In this document: positions 55,945-64,000 of the stretch, piece by piece
How the letters are laid out: each line of letters opens with the position of its first letter
How positions within the stretch are numbered: the first letter of the stretch is position 1
From: Lamprocystis purpurea DSM 4197
GTDB lineage: Bacteria > Pseudomonadota > Gammaproteobacteria > Chromatiales > Chromatiaceae
Length of the DNA: 64,000 nucleotides
NCBI RefSeq assembly: GCF_000379525.1
Contig: NZ_KB902493.1
Location: 204 to 64,203, forward strand
Direction: 5' to 3'
Made by a program: the position numbers and the translations under genes
Notes under the pieces: model-generated
What the model was told of the DNA's origin: nothing
The model's database searches: none
Seen by the model: the letters and a program-made list of their open reading frames with translations, nothing else

Positions 55945-56025
55945 ATATAGCGTTCGCACCTGATATCCAGACAGACCTTCATGTAGGGGCGGGTTTGAAA
56001 CCCGCCCCTACGTCCGGCTATCAGG
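55945..56025. repeat. dispersed palindromic repeat, copy 2 (reverse)
   Basis: Core palindrome 55983-56011 (gtaggggcgggttt / aaacccgcccctac). The flanks atagcgttcgcacctgat and ccagacagacctt are the reverse complement of the flanks at 3799-3834. Confidence 0.75.
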
Positions 56026-56208
56026 TCCGCAGGCTATATCCAGCCTCAACTAAGGAGTCGCTGCCAGTGTTATGGAATTCATTCCATACCAAGCCCCCAC
56101 CAATTTCCCGATCACGCCCCCTGGCGTGCGCCGTGAGACTTCGAATCCATTCCGCCAAGCGACTGTTTTCATGAGTGACCAGGGTCATTCATCGGCAGCA
56201 ACAAAACC

Positions 56209-56224
56209 TGGCACAGCCGATGCA
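56209..56224 (+). promoter_or_regulatory. sigma-54-like promoter candidate upstream of gvpA
   Basis: TGGCACAGCCGATGCA: GG and GC are separated by exactly 10 bases, as in -24/-12 promoters (consensus TGGCAC-N5-TTGCA; one mismatch in the -12 box). It lies about 195 bases upstream of the gvpA start. Single-site match, so chance is possible. Confidence 0.4.
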
Positions 56225-56419
56225 TTAATAACGACAAGCGACCACGCCGGCAGGATGCCAAACCCAAGAGCCTTCAGACCAGTCAGCAGTATCGGCGGGC
56301 CAGTCGTCTCAACGAGCGAGGTTCGGTGCGAATGGAAGCGCGTAGTACCGCCGGACCCGTCCAGGTCGCTAACAGCGCACGTCTAGTGCAATTTTTTCGA
56401 CGTTCAGAGGTTTACGAAA

Positions 56420-56638
56420 ATGGCAAAAGTCGCCAACTCTACTGATTCCTCCAGCCTGGCCGAAGTTGTTGACCGCATCCTCGACAAAGGCATCGTGATT
56501 GATGCGTGGTTGAAGGTCTCCCTGGTCGGTATCGAGCTGCTCGCCGTTGAAGCCCGTGTGGTCATCGCGTCGGTTGAGACCTACCTGAAGTATGCCGAGG
56601 CCATCGGCCTCACCGCTCCTGCAGCCGCTCCGGCCTGA
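56420..56638 (+). CDS. gvpA: gas vesicle structural protein GvpA
   Basis: 72 residues, the usual GvpA length. The core [20 protein letters not shown] and [20 protein letters not shown] is the highly conserved rib-forming amphipathic hairpin that polymerises into the gas-vesicle shell. Only the N-terminal ([15 protein letters not shown]) and C-terminal Ala/Pro tails differ. First gene of the gvp locus, followed by a stable hairpin and the GvpC-like gene. Gas vesicles give buoyancy to planktonic cells. Confidence 0.98.
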   Translation: MAKVANSTDSSSLAEVVDRILDKGIVIDAWLKVSLVGIELLAVEARVVIASVETYLKYAEAIGLTAPAAAPA

Positions 56639-56660
56639 TCGAGCGTCTCGCGCCTTGGAG

Positions 56661-56700
56661 GTGTCGCTCCGATGCGTTAAGCATCGATTCCGAGCGACAC
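56661..56700 (+). other. hairpin in the gvpA-gvpC intergenic region
   Basis: Outer arms gtgtcgctc / gagcgacac (9 bp) and inner arms cgatgc / gcatcg (6 bp) around gttaa. No U-tract. It could stabilise the gvpA transcript or cause partial termination, giving much more GvpA than GvpC. Confidence 0.65.
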
Positions 56701-56805
56701 TTCCCACCGGGTCAGGTGGCAAACCGCGCCGAACCCGGTAATTGGGCCGCGCGGGGACCCGCCTGCTCCGGGGTCGATTCCGCAAAGTGATAACAGGAGC
56801 AGATA

Positions 56806-57537
56806 ATGGGCCGTTTTACCGAAGATATGGGGCGGCTGCGCGACGAGATCCAATCCGATCGCATCGCCCGCCAAACCCTGATTGCCGATACCCGCCAGGA
56901 AGTCAACGACGCCGCGCACGCCTTCATCAGTAACCTGAAGAATAGCGTCGAGTCACTCCAGGCCAACTTCCGCGATGAACACGCGGACATGGCCGAGGCC
57001 GCGCGGTCTGACCGCAACGCCTTCCTCGCCCGCCTCGGCGGTGCCGTCGCCGATATCCGCGTCGCGGCCGCCAGCCGTCAAGCGGCCGTCCGGGACATGC
57101 TCGCCGAAACCGCCGCGACCTCGCGCGCCGACCGGGAGCAAGCCGCCGCCGCGATCCGCGATGACGTCGCCCACATGCAGGAGAGTTTCCGGCAAGCCCG
57201 CGGTGTCATGGCGATGGACGTCAAGGCCGCCGGCCAGTCCTTCGTCTCCGAGATCGTGCACGCCGTGGCCGACATCCAGCACCAGACGCAGCAGTTGGTC
57301 GGCGACTTCGCCGGCGAGCGTAGCGCTGCCCGTCAAGCCTGGCGCGGCGCACCCGCGAAACCGGCGGCCGCGCCGGCACCCGCTGTCAGCCCGAAGGCCG
57401 CGGCCAAGCCCGCACCCAAGGCCCAGCACAAGGCCGCTGCCCCCAAGGAAGCCATGCCGAAACCGGTGGAGCCGGTGGTTGTCAACGATCCGCCGCCGCC
57501 ACGGAATGCGGCAGATGAGTTCACTCCCGATCTATAG
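56806..57537 (+). CDS. gvpC: GvpC-like gas vesicle outer protein
   Basis: 243 residues, nearly all alpha-helical, with about three to four degenerate 33-residue repeats of the form FI..L..SVE.LQ..FR: FISNLKNSVESLQANFRDEH, FLARLGGAVADIRVAA, AAAIRDDVAHMQESFRQA and FVSEIVHAVADIQHQTQQ. This is the layout of GvpC, which binds the outer surface of the GvpA ribs and stiffens the vesicle. The C-terminal 70 residues are Ala/Pro/Lys-rich and probably disordered. Downstream of gvpA, upstream of gvpJ. The call rests on repeat pattern and context. Confidence 0.8.
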   Translation: MGRFTEDMGRLRDEIQSDRIARQTLIADTRQEVNDAAHAFISNLKNSVESLQANFRDEHADMAEAARSDRNAFLARLGGAVADIRVAAASRQAAVRDMLAETAATSRADREQAAAAIRDDVAHMQESFRQARGVMAMDVKAAGQSFVSEIVHAVADIQHQTQQLVGDFAGERSAARQAWRGAPAKPAAAPAPAVSPKAAAKPAPKAQHKAAAPKEAMPKPVEPVVVNDPPPPRNAADEFTPDL

Positions 57538-57760
57538 TGGGTGATCGCTAGCGACGGATCACGGCGCCGGCTCTCAGGGTCCGGGCACTGGCTGCGCCCC
57601 GCGCGCACCCCAGACGTTGTCCGGACCCGCGGCGGCGGCGCCGCCCTCCGGAGGTCCAGGGAGAGGGCCCCCGGCCTCGGCACAGTGAGGACCAACGGCG
57701 ACTCGGCATCCAACCATTGCACGGATCCGGACGCGCGGCACCCCGTGCGCCCATTTGTTC

Positions 57761-57787
57761 CTCTGTGATCTCTGTGTCCTCTGTGGT
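57761..57787. repeat. 9-base tandem repeat
   Basis: Three near-copies of ctctgtgat / ctctgtgtc / ctctgtggt in the leader of the gvpJ-like gene. Similar ctctgtg tracts occur in intergenic regions of several bacteria and are sometimes mistaken for coding sequence. The rest of 57538-57817 shows no gene. Confidence 0.6.
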
Positions 57788-57817
57788 GGAAAATTCCGGG
57801 CTAAGAAGCACACGATC

Positions 57818-58165
57818 ATGTCTATTCAACGCGCCACCCTCACGCACTCCACCAACAGCACCAGCGTCGCCGATCTGCTGGAGCGGGTCCTCGACAAAGG
57901 CATCGTCATCGCCGGCGACATCCGTATCAAGCTCGTCGACATCGAGTTGCTCACCATTCAATTGCGCTTGGTGGTGTGCTCGGTGGACAAAGCCCGCGAG
58001 ATGGGGATCGACTGGTGGTCCGATAACGCCATGTTCACGGGGTCGGCAGCACCCGCGCAGGCCCCGCAGCTGCTCACCGATGCTCAGCCGCTCAGCATCG
58101 AGGACCGCCTGACCCGCATCGAGTCTTTGTTGATCAAGCACGAGGCTGTCGCGCAATCACGCTAG
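57818..58165 (+). CDS. gvpJ: gas vesicle protein of the GvpJ type
   Basis: 115 residues. The GvpA-like core (VADLLERVLDKGIVIAGDIR, IKLVDIELLTIQLRLVVCSV) is followed by DKAREMGIDWW, the signature of GvpJ/GvpM rather than GvpA. The tail (about 70-115) carries a short coiled-coil-like IEDRLTRIESLLIKHEA. GvpJ is a minor shell protein thought to start or cap the vesicle. Start at the ATG 57818. No gvpN, F, G, L or K gene follows in the window. Confidence 0.9.
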   Translation: MSIQRATLTHSTNSTSVADLLERVLDKGIVIAGDIRIKLVDIELLTIQLRLVVCSVDKAREMGIDWWSDNAMFTGSAAPAQAPQLLTDAQPLSIEDRLTRIESLLIKHEAVAQSR

Positions 58166-58264
58166 CCGGGCGGCGCTGTCATCGCAGCAGTTCCGCATTT
58201 GGAATTGCTGCACAATAAGCTTCTGCTGAACCGATTACTCGCTCTCTACGGGAGACTGCTTGGC

Positions 58265-59455
58265 ATGCGCTGGACATTGATCGCCCTGATCGCCCTGATC
58301 GCACTCGTCCCTCTGGCCGGCTGCGACAAGCCGGCGCCGAAGCCGCAGGAACGCCCGCCGGCACCGGTCACGGTGCAGCGCATCGTCCCCCGCGACGTCC
58401 CCGTCACCTTCGAATACGTGGGTCAAACGGAGAGCACCCGGCAGGTGCAGATCCGGGCGCGCGTCGATGGCTTCCTGAACCAGCGCGTCTATACCGAGGG
58501 CAGCCTGGTCAAGGCCGGAGACGTGATGTTCCAGCAGGATCCAAAGCCCTTTCAGGCTTCTTTGGACGCGGCCAAAGGCGCACTCGGCCAGCAATTGGCG
58601 CGCCTGCAAACAGCCAACGACAACCTCGCCCGGGTCCGGCCCCTTACGGCGCAGAAAGCCCTGAGCCAGAAAGACCTGGATGATGCCACCGGTCAGCAGC
58701 AGGCGGCGGCGGCCTCAGTCGAGACGGCGCGGGCCGATGTGCGGCAGGCCGAACTCAATCTGGGCTACACCACCATTACCACCCCGGTGACCGGCCTGTC
58801 GAGCTATGCGCAGGTTCAGGACGGGTCCTACATCGCGTCGGCCAACAGCCTGCTGACCTACGTGGCGCAGGTCGACACCCTCTGGGTCAATTTCAGCGTG
58901 TCCGAAAACGACATGCTCCAGTTTCGCGATGAGCAGGCGAGCGGCCGGCTGCGCGTGCCGGAGCAGGACGGCTATGTAATCGAGGTCGTGTTGTCGGACG
59001 GATCCGTCTTCCCGCAGCAAGGCCGCATCACCTTCACCAATGCCGATTACAACGTGCAGACCGGCACCTTTCTGTTGCGCGCCACGGTGCCGAATCCGGA
59101 TGCCACCCTGCGGCCGGGGCAGTTCGTCCGGGTGCGGATCGAGGGCGCGGTTCGCCCGAACGCGATCCTCATCCCGCAGGAGGCTGTCTTGCAGGGCGCC
59201 AAGGGGCATTTCGTGATCGTGCTCGACCAGGAGAACAAGGCGCAGGTCCGCCCGGTGCAGGTCGGTCCCTGGCAGGGGAACAATTGGTTCATCGACAGTG
59301 GACTGGCGGCGGGCGATAGCGTGGTGGTCGACGGGGTAGCCAAAATCGTACCGGGAGCAAAGGTGAAGATCGTGTCGGAGACCACGCCGGACGCCGGACC
59401 GACGCCTGCCGCGCCGCACCGGCCCATCGGTGTGATCAGCGACCAGAAGAAGTAG
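58265..59455 (+). CDS. acrA: RND efflux periplasmic adaptor lipoprotein (AcrA-like)
   Basis: 396 residues from the ATG at 58265; upstream in-frame codons to 58199 are not conserved. A lipobox VPLAGC gives lipid attachment at Cys19-20. Membrane-fusion motifs: RIVPRDVPVTFEYVGQTEST, VQIRARVDGFLNQRVYTEGS, a long hairpin (about 100-165) and LGYTTITTPVTGLSS. It joins the AcrB-like pump to the outer-membrane channel. Start of a three-gene operon; the pump follows 13 bases later. Confidence 0.93.
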   Translation: MRWTLIALIALIALVPLAGCDKPAPKPQERPPAPVTVQRIVPRDVPVTFEYVGQTESTRQVQIRARVDGFLNQRVYTEGSLVKAGDVMFQQDPKPFQASLDAAKGALGQQLARLQTANDNLARVRPLTAQKALSQKDLDDATGQQQAAAASVETARADVRQAELNLGYTTITTPVTGLSSYAQVQDGSYIASANSLLTYVAQVDTLWVNFSVSENDMLQFRDEQASGRLRVPEQDGYVIEVVLSDGSVFPQQGRITFTNADYNVQTGTFLLRATVPNPDATLRPGQFVRVRIEGAVRPNAILIPQEAVLQGAKGHFVIVLDQENKAQVRPVQVGPWQGNNWFIDSGLAAGDSVVVDGVAKIVPGAKVKIVSETTPDAGPTPAAPHRPIGVISDQKK

Positions 59456-59468
59456 CCCGGAGCCGCCC

Positions 59469-62400
59469 ATGTTCTCGCACTTCTTCATCGACCGACCCAT
59501 CTTCTCGGCGGTGATCGCCCTGATCATCACCATCGCGGGCCTGGTAGCGATGGTGCAGTTGCCGATCGCCCAATATCCGCAGATCACCCCGATCCAAATC
59601 CAGGTGACCGCCAACTATCCGGGAGCCAATGGCACCCTGGTGGCTCAGAACGTCGGCGCGCCCATCGAGCAGCAGGTGAACGGCGCCAACAACATGATCT
59701 ACATGTCGTCCACCAGTTCATCGACCGGCAACTATACGCTGACGGTCTATTTCACCATCGATACGGACCCCGAACTGGCCCAGGTCGACGTGCAGAACCG
59801 GGTGAGCCAGGCGATGGCCCAGTTGCCGCAGTCGGTCCAGGCCGAGGGTGTCGACGTCCAGCAGAAGACCTCGACCTTCCTGATGGTGCTGGCGCTCTTC
59901 TCTCCCGACGGCAGTCTCGACGCGGACAAGATTTCCAACTACGCCAACGTCCAGGTGCTGAGCACCATCAACCGGATCAATGGCGCCAATCAGGCTTCGA
60001 TCTTCGGTGTTCCTGAATACGCCATGCGCATCTGGCTGAAACCGGACCGGATGGCTCAACTCGGCATCACCGCGAATGAGATCGCCGATGTCGTGAAACA
60101 GCAGAACCAGCAGTTCGCGGTCGGCCGCATCGGGGATACACCCACCCCCTATCCGGTGCCCCAGACCTTTCCGGTCACCACCGGCACCATTACCGAAGCC
60201 GTGCAGTTCGACAACATGATCCTGCGCGCCCAGAACCAGGACGCTGCCCTGGTGCGCGTCAAGGACGTGGGTTACGCCCAGCTCGGCGCGCAGAGCTACA
60301 TCCTGAATACCGAGTATGAGGGCAAGTCCGCGACCCTGATCGCGATCTATCAGCAGCCGGGCGCCAATGCACTCCAGGTCTCCAAGGACGTGCGAACCAC
60401 CCTGGCGGAACTGTCCAAGAGCTTTCCCCAGGGCCTCGATTACGCCGTTGCACTGGACACGACCAAGTTTGTACAGGCCTCCATCGACGAGGTCGTCAAG
60501 ACTTTCTTCGAGGCCGTCGCCCTCGTGGTGCTGGTGGTCTTCATCTTCCTGCACAGCCTGCGGCTCACCATCATTCCGACCCTGGCCGTGCCGGTGTCGA
60601 TCCTGGGCGCGCTGATCGGCATGCTGCTCATCGGCTTCTCGATCAATATGCTGACCCTGTTCGGCATGATCCTGGCCATCGGCCTGGTGGTGGATGACGC
60701 CATCGTGGTGGTCGAAAACACCGAGCGCAACATGGTCCAGTTCGGCCTGACACCCAATGCCGCCGCCAAGCGGGCCATGGACGAGGTCAGCGGACCCGTG
60801 ATCGCGGTGGTGCTGGTATTGAACGCCGTCTTCGTGCCGGTCGCCTTCCTCGGCGGTATCACCGGCGCACTCTACAAACAATTCGCGGTCACCATCGCCA
60901 TCTCCGTGGTGTTCTCCGGCATCATCGCGCTGACCCTCTCGCCCGCCCTGGCGGCACTGCTCGTCAAGGCCAAGCAGGGCGAGCAGAAAGGCTTCTTCAA
61001 ATGGTTCGATGACGGTTTCGACCGGTTGACCGGCGGCTATGTCGGCGGCGTCAAATGGATCATGCACCACTGGGTGCTGGGAATGCTGGTCTTCGGGCTT
61101 GTCGTCGCCGCAACGGTCTGGTTGTTCCGCACCCTGCCCACCTCGTTCGTACCGCAGGAGGACCAGGGCTATATCTTTGTACCCTATTTCCTCCCGGACT
61201 CCGCCAGCCTGAGCCGGACCAGTGCGGTCGGCACCCAGGCGGCAGCCGTGATGCGCGCTCATCCGGCCGTGGACAACGTCTCCCAGGTGGACGGCTACAG
61301 TTTGATCGACTCCCAGATGCAGACCAACTTCGGCGTGCTGTTCGTCGCACTGAAGGACTATGAGGAACGCCAATCGCCCGCGCTGTCAGCCGGCGCCGTG
61401 ATCGCCGACGGCATGCGCGGCTTCTACCCCATCCAGGGCGGCTTGGTGATCCCAGTCAACCCGCCTGCCATCCCCGGGCTCGGCGTCACCGCGGGCTTCC
61501 AGATTTGGATCGAACAGCAAGGCTCAGGAACCTTCGGACAACTGTCCGATCTGGTCGATGAAATCATCGCCAAAGCCAAGACCCGGCCGGAATTGACGGG
61601 AATCAATACGACGGTTCGCGCCAACGGTCAACAGTTGCTGGCCGACGTGGATCGGGAAAAGGCTGAAGTCCTGGGTGTCCCCATTCAGGATGTCTATGAC
61701 ACCTTGCAGACCATGTTCGGCTCACTCTACGTCAGCCAGTTCCCCAAGGATTCGCGTCTCTATCAGGTGGTCCTGCAGGCTGAGCCGAGCTATCGCATGA
61801 GCCCGGAGGATATCGGCAAGTTCTATGTCAAGAACAAGGAGGGCAAGATGATCCCCCTCTCGGCGCTGGTCACCACCAGTTACGTGATCGGCCCGAGCAT
61901 GGTGACCCGCTTCAACAACTATCCGGCCATTGCCATCAACGGCGGCCCGGCCGCCGGGGTCTCCTCCGGCGCTGCCCTGGCGGCCATGGCCGAAGTGGTC
62001 GGCGAGGTGCTGCCCGCGGGCTACGGCTACGAGTGGGCGGGTGAGGCGCGCGAAGAAGTCAGCTCCGGTTCGACGTCGGCCATCGCCTTCGTCTTTGGTC
62101 TGATCTTCGTCTTCCTGATCCTCTCCGCCCAGTACGAGAGCTGGTCGCTGCCGGTCGGGGTCATGATGGCCGTGCCCTTCGCGATCCTGGGCGCCCTGGT
62201 CGCCATCGCCCTGCGTGGTCAGGACAACGATCTCTACTTCCAGATCGGACTGTTGACCCTGGTCGGACTGGCGGCCAAGAACGCCATCCTGATCGTCGAA
62301 TTCGCGGTGGAACTGAACCGCAAGGAGGGCAAATCCTTCTTCGACGCGGCGGCCGAGGCGGCGCGGCTGCGGTTGCGGCCCATCATCATGACCTCCTTCG

Positions 62401-62678
62401 CCTTCGTGCTCGGCACCCTGCCGCTCGCCATCGCCACCGGAGCCTCGGCCAACAGCCGTCACTCCATCGGCACCGGCGTTATCGGCGGCACCCTGGCCGC
62501 CACCCTGATCGCCATCTTCTTCATCCCGATGTTCTACTGGCTGCTGTCGACCGCCAGCGGCCGGCTGTTCGGCAGCGCGAAGGGCGGCGCGCCGGCGGCG
62601 CCGGACGCGGATCGGCTGATCGAGGGCGGCGGGGCACCCGTCACCCAGACACCTCAGGCGCGGCGCGAGGATGTCTGA
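59469..62678 (+). CDS. acrB: RND multidrug efflux pump (AcrB-like, HAE1)
   Basis: 1069 residues. It begins FSHFFIDRPIFSAVIALIIT, the standard HAE1 start. VVDDAIVVVENTERNM (proton-relay Asp pair), VFVPVAFLGGITGALYKQFA and GLAAKNAILIVEFAVELNRK are conserved RND motifs. It is a trimeric H+ antiporter of the inner membrane that takes hydrophobic drugs and bile-salt-like compounds from the periplasm. Downstream gene starts overlap its stop. Full length. Confidence 0.96.
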   Translation: MFSHFFIDRPIFSAVIALIITIAGLVAMVQLPIAQYPQITPIQIQVTANYPGANGTLVAQNVGAPIEQQVNGANNMIYMSSTSSSTGNYTLTVYFTIDTDPELAQVDVQNRVSQAMAQLPQSVQAEGVDVQQKTSTFLMVLALFSPDGSLDADKISNYANVQVLSTINRINGANQASIFGVPEYAMRIWLKPDRMAQLGITANEIADVVKQQNQQFAVGRIGDTPTPYPVPQTFPVTTGTITEAVQFDNMILRAQNQDAALVRVKDVGYAQLGAQSYILNTEYEGKSATLIAIYQQPGANALQVSKDVRTTLAELSKSFPQGLDYAVALDTTKFVQASIDEVVKTFFEAVALVVLVVFIFLHSLRLTIIPTLAVPVSILGALIGMLLIGFSINMLTLFGMILAIGLVVDDAIVVVENTERNMVQFGLTPNAAAKRAMDEVSGPVIAVVLVLNAVFVPVAFLGGITGALYKQFAVTIAISVVFSGIIALTLSPALAALLVKAKQGEQKGFFKWFDDGFDRLTGGYVGGVKWIMHHWVLGMLVFGLVVAATVWLFRTLPTSFVPQEDQGYIFVPYFLPDSASLSRTSAVGTQAAAVMRAHPAVDNVSQVDGYSLIDSQMQTNFGVLFVALKDYEERQSPALSAGAVIADGMRGFYPIQGGLVIPVNPPAIPGLGVTAGFQIWIEQQGSGTFGQLSDLVDEIIAKAKTRPELTGINTTVRANGQQLLADVDREKAEVLGVPIQDVYDTLQTMFGSLYVSQFPKDSRLYQVVLQAEPSYRMSPEDIGKFYVKNKEGKMIPLSALVTTSYVIGPSMVTRFNNYPAIAINGGPAAGVSSGAALAAMAEVVGEVLPAGYGYEWAGEAREEVSSGSTSAIAFVFGLIFVFLILSAQYESWSLPVGVMMAVPFAILGALVAIALRGQDNDLYFQIGLLTLVGLAAKNAILIVEFAVELNRKEGKSFFDAAAEAARLRLRPIIMTSFAFVLGTLPLAIATGASANSRHSIGTGVIGGTLAATLIAIFFIPMFYWLLSTASGRLFGSAKGGAPAAPDADRLIEGGGAPVTQTPQARREDV

Positions 62679-62679
62679 C

Positions 62680-64000
62680 ATGCGCCGCCTGATCGTCTGT
62701 GTCATCGCGGCCTTGGTCGCTGGCCTGATCGCCGGCTGCATGGTCGGACCCGACTATACCCGCCCGCTGGTCGATACCCCGGACGCCTATCGCTTCGCGT
62801 TCAGCGACGCCCAGGACACGGCCAACACCCGCTGGTGGCGCCAGTTCCGTGACCCGGTGCTGGATGATCTGATCCTCATCGCCCTCGCCAACAACTGGAG
62901 CGCCAAGATCGCCGCGGCCAACGTCGAGGCCGCCGCCGCCGTGCTGACCCAGGCGCGGGCGCCGCTGTTCCCCCAGGTGAATTACAGCGGTGAAGGGGTA
63001 CGGGAGCGAGTCTCCGAGGCGACCGCCACCCCGGTCCCGAGCGGGATCGCCAACCCGCAGAACAACTTTACCGTGCTGGCCGGAGCCTCCTGGGAAATCG
63101 ACCTGTGGGGCCGCATCCGCCGCCAGACCGAGGCCGCGCGCGCCGATCTGCTCGCGACCGAGGAAGCACGGCGCGGCGTCATCCTGTCGCTGGTCGGCAC
63201 CCTGGCGAGCAGCTATATCCAATTGCTTGGGCTGGACGAGCAATTGGCTACCGCGAAACGGACCCAGGCCGCCTATGCGGAGTCGCTGCGCCTGTTCGAA
63301 CTCCAGTTCAAGTACGGCCAGGTCTCGGAAATGGAGGTGGCCCAGGCCAGGTCCCAATACGAGACCGCCAGCGCGCAAATCCCGGTCATCGAACAGCAGA
63401 TCGCGCAACTCGAAAACGGCATCTCGATCCTGCTCGGACGCAATCCTGGACCCATCCAACGCGGTCTGACGGTCGCGACCATGGGCCGGCCCGCGGTGCC
63501 GTCCGGAGTCCCGTCCCAACTCCTGGAGCGACGCCCGGACATCCTCCAGGCCGAGCAACAACTGATCGCCGCCAATGCTCAGATCGGGGCGGCCAAGGCC
63601 CTGTATTTTCCAAGCATCTCGCTCACCGCGGCGCTGGGCGGGTCCAGTTCGGAGCTGTCCGATCTGTTCAGCGGCCCGGCCAATACCTGGAATTTCGCAG
63701 GCTCAGTGATCGGCCCCCTCTTCACCGCCGGATCGGTCAGCGGCCAGGTAGCCCAGGCCCAAGCCCAGCAACGGGCGGCGACTGAGAACTACCAACAAGT
63801 CATCCAAAGCGCCTTCGCCGATGTCTCCAATGCGCTGATCGCCCGCCAGAAGCTCGGCGAGCAGGTCGGAGCGCAAACGCGATTGGTGCAGGCCCTGCGC
63901 GACTACTCGCGGCTCGCCCGAATCCAGTTCGACGGCGGCTATGTCCCTTACTCCACCGTGCTCCAGGCCGAGCAGCAACTTTTTCCCGCGGAACTGAATC
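62680..64000 (+). CDS. outer-membrane efflux lipoprotein (NodT/TolC family), 3' end beyond window
   Basis: About 440 residues visible, open to the window edge. A signal peptide with lipobox (LVAGLIAGC, lipid Cys at about 20) is followed by the family pattern MVGPDYTRPLVDTPDAYR and WWRQFRDPVLDDLI, NFTVLAGASWEIDLWGRIRR, LLERRPDILQAEQQLIAANA and YFPSISLTAALGG. It is the outer-membrane channel of the AcrAB-type pump. Start chosen at the ATG 62680 because gagg lies 9 bases upstream; an ATG at 62671 overlaps the pump stop. Confidence 0.93.
   Translation, partial: MRRLIVCVIAALVAGLIAGCMVGPDYTRPLVDTPDAYRFAFSDAQDTANTRWWRQFRDPVLDDLILIALANNWSAKIAAANVEAAAAVLTQARAPLFPQVNYSGEGVRERVSEATATPVPSGIANPQNNFTVLAGASWEIDLWGRIRRQTEAARADLLATEEARRGVILSLVGTLASSYIQLLGLDEQLATAKRTQAAYAESLRLFELQFKYGQVSEMEVAQARSQYETASAQIPVIEQQIAQLENGISILLGRNPGPIQRGLTVATMGRPAVPSGVPSQLLERRPDILQAEQQLIAANAQIGAAKALYFPSISLTAALGGSSSELSDLFSGPANTWNFAGSVIGPLFTAGSVSGQVAQAQAQQRAATENYQQVIQSAFADVSNALIARQKLGEQVGAQTRLVQALRDYSRLARIQFDGGYVPYSTVLQAEQQLFPAELN

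Larger units (their letters stand above)
55806..56419. other. intergenic region with dispersed repeats, upstream of gvpA
   Basis: 614 bases. It contains a degenerate copy of the hairpin unit of the 81-bp array (about 55856-55918: ggtccgcacagcggacccta ... gggtccgctg), the reverse copy of the dispersed palindromic repeat (55945-56025), and then apparently unique sequence with a sigma-54-like site. No credible gene. Confidence 0.6.

Noticed and set aside
56072-56386. Small frame upstream of gvpA
   Set aside because: Lies in repeat-containing intergenic DNA, no family pattern; the region also holds the promoter candidate.
59718-61373. 551-codon minus-strand frame opposite the AcrB-like pump
   Set aside because: Antisense shadow of a clear RND gene.

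Overview
The window reads as chromosomal DNA of a GC-rich gammaproteobacterium. The best guess is a gas-vesicled purple sulfur bacterium (Chromatiaceae, of the Thiodictyon/Lamprocystis kind). The evidence is the aroA-cmk-rpsA-ihfB order typical of gammaproteobacteria, a small gas-vesicle locus (gvpA, a GvpC-like gene, a gvpJ-like gene), a PEP-CTERM protein, a DctPQM TRAP transporter, and many palindromic REP-like repeats and decayed toxin-antitoxin genes. The genus is inference; no photosynthesis gene is present to confirm it.

Layout. 0-3.5 kb: decayed CHAT/NTPase/TPR gene that has lost the catalytic-Cys part of its protease domain. 3.5-8.6 kb: antitoxin remnant, then a three-gene operon (PHP+SMC-like ATPase, AlbA_2/Schlafen-like protein, small unknown protein), a plausible defence cassette. 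8.8-12.5 kb: ArsR-rhodanese regulator, rsmE, GH13 glycosidase. 12.5-20.6 kb: TRAP genes interrupted by five 81-bp hairpin repeats, then ihfB, rpsA, cmk and aroA, all on the minus strand. 20.7-25.5 kb: PEP-CTERM protein, DUF3611-like membrane protein, lipase-like hydrolase, argG. 25.6-29.1 kb: two toxin-antitoxin pairs and a degenerated tandem duplication of an AAA-ATPase/PD-(D/E)XK gene.

29.4-46 kb is the most interesting region. A minus-strand run encodes a zinc-cluster protein, an unknown protein, a vWA protein, a PP2C phosphatase, a Ser/Thr kinase, a membrane-anchored formylglycine-generating-like (FGE) protein and a small membrane protein sharing its N-terminal domain. A plus-strand pair encodes a degenerate PPDK-N-like protein and a membrane-anchored trypsin-like protease. 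Two small minus-strand secreted genes follow (one GH16-like). A plus-strand run then encodes a MoxR AAA+ ATPase, a large partner with a TraB/EreA-like N-terminus, and a TPR-like protein. vWA + MoxR + a large third partner, with kinase, phosphatase, protease and FGE modules, is the logic described for vWA-MoxR-associated (VMAP/ternary) conflict systems; this version looks unusually elaborate. A shared 12-base motif in three of its intergenic regions hints at co-regulation.

46-64 kb: RND permease/adaptor pair preceded by an ArsR-type operator-like palindrome, a hemerythrin, a DUF29 pseudogene, brnA with a broken brnT, an LplT-Aas-type fused acyltransferase, the gas-vesicle genes, and a complete AcrAB-NodT-type tripartite efflux operon whose outer-membrane gene runs off the end. 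No tRNA, rRNA or CRISPR array was recognised.
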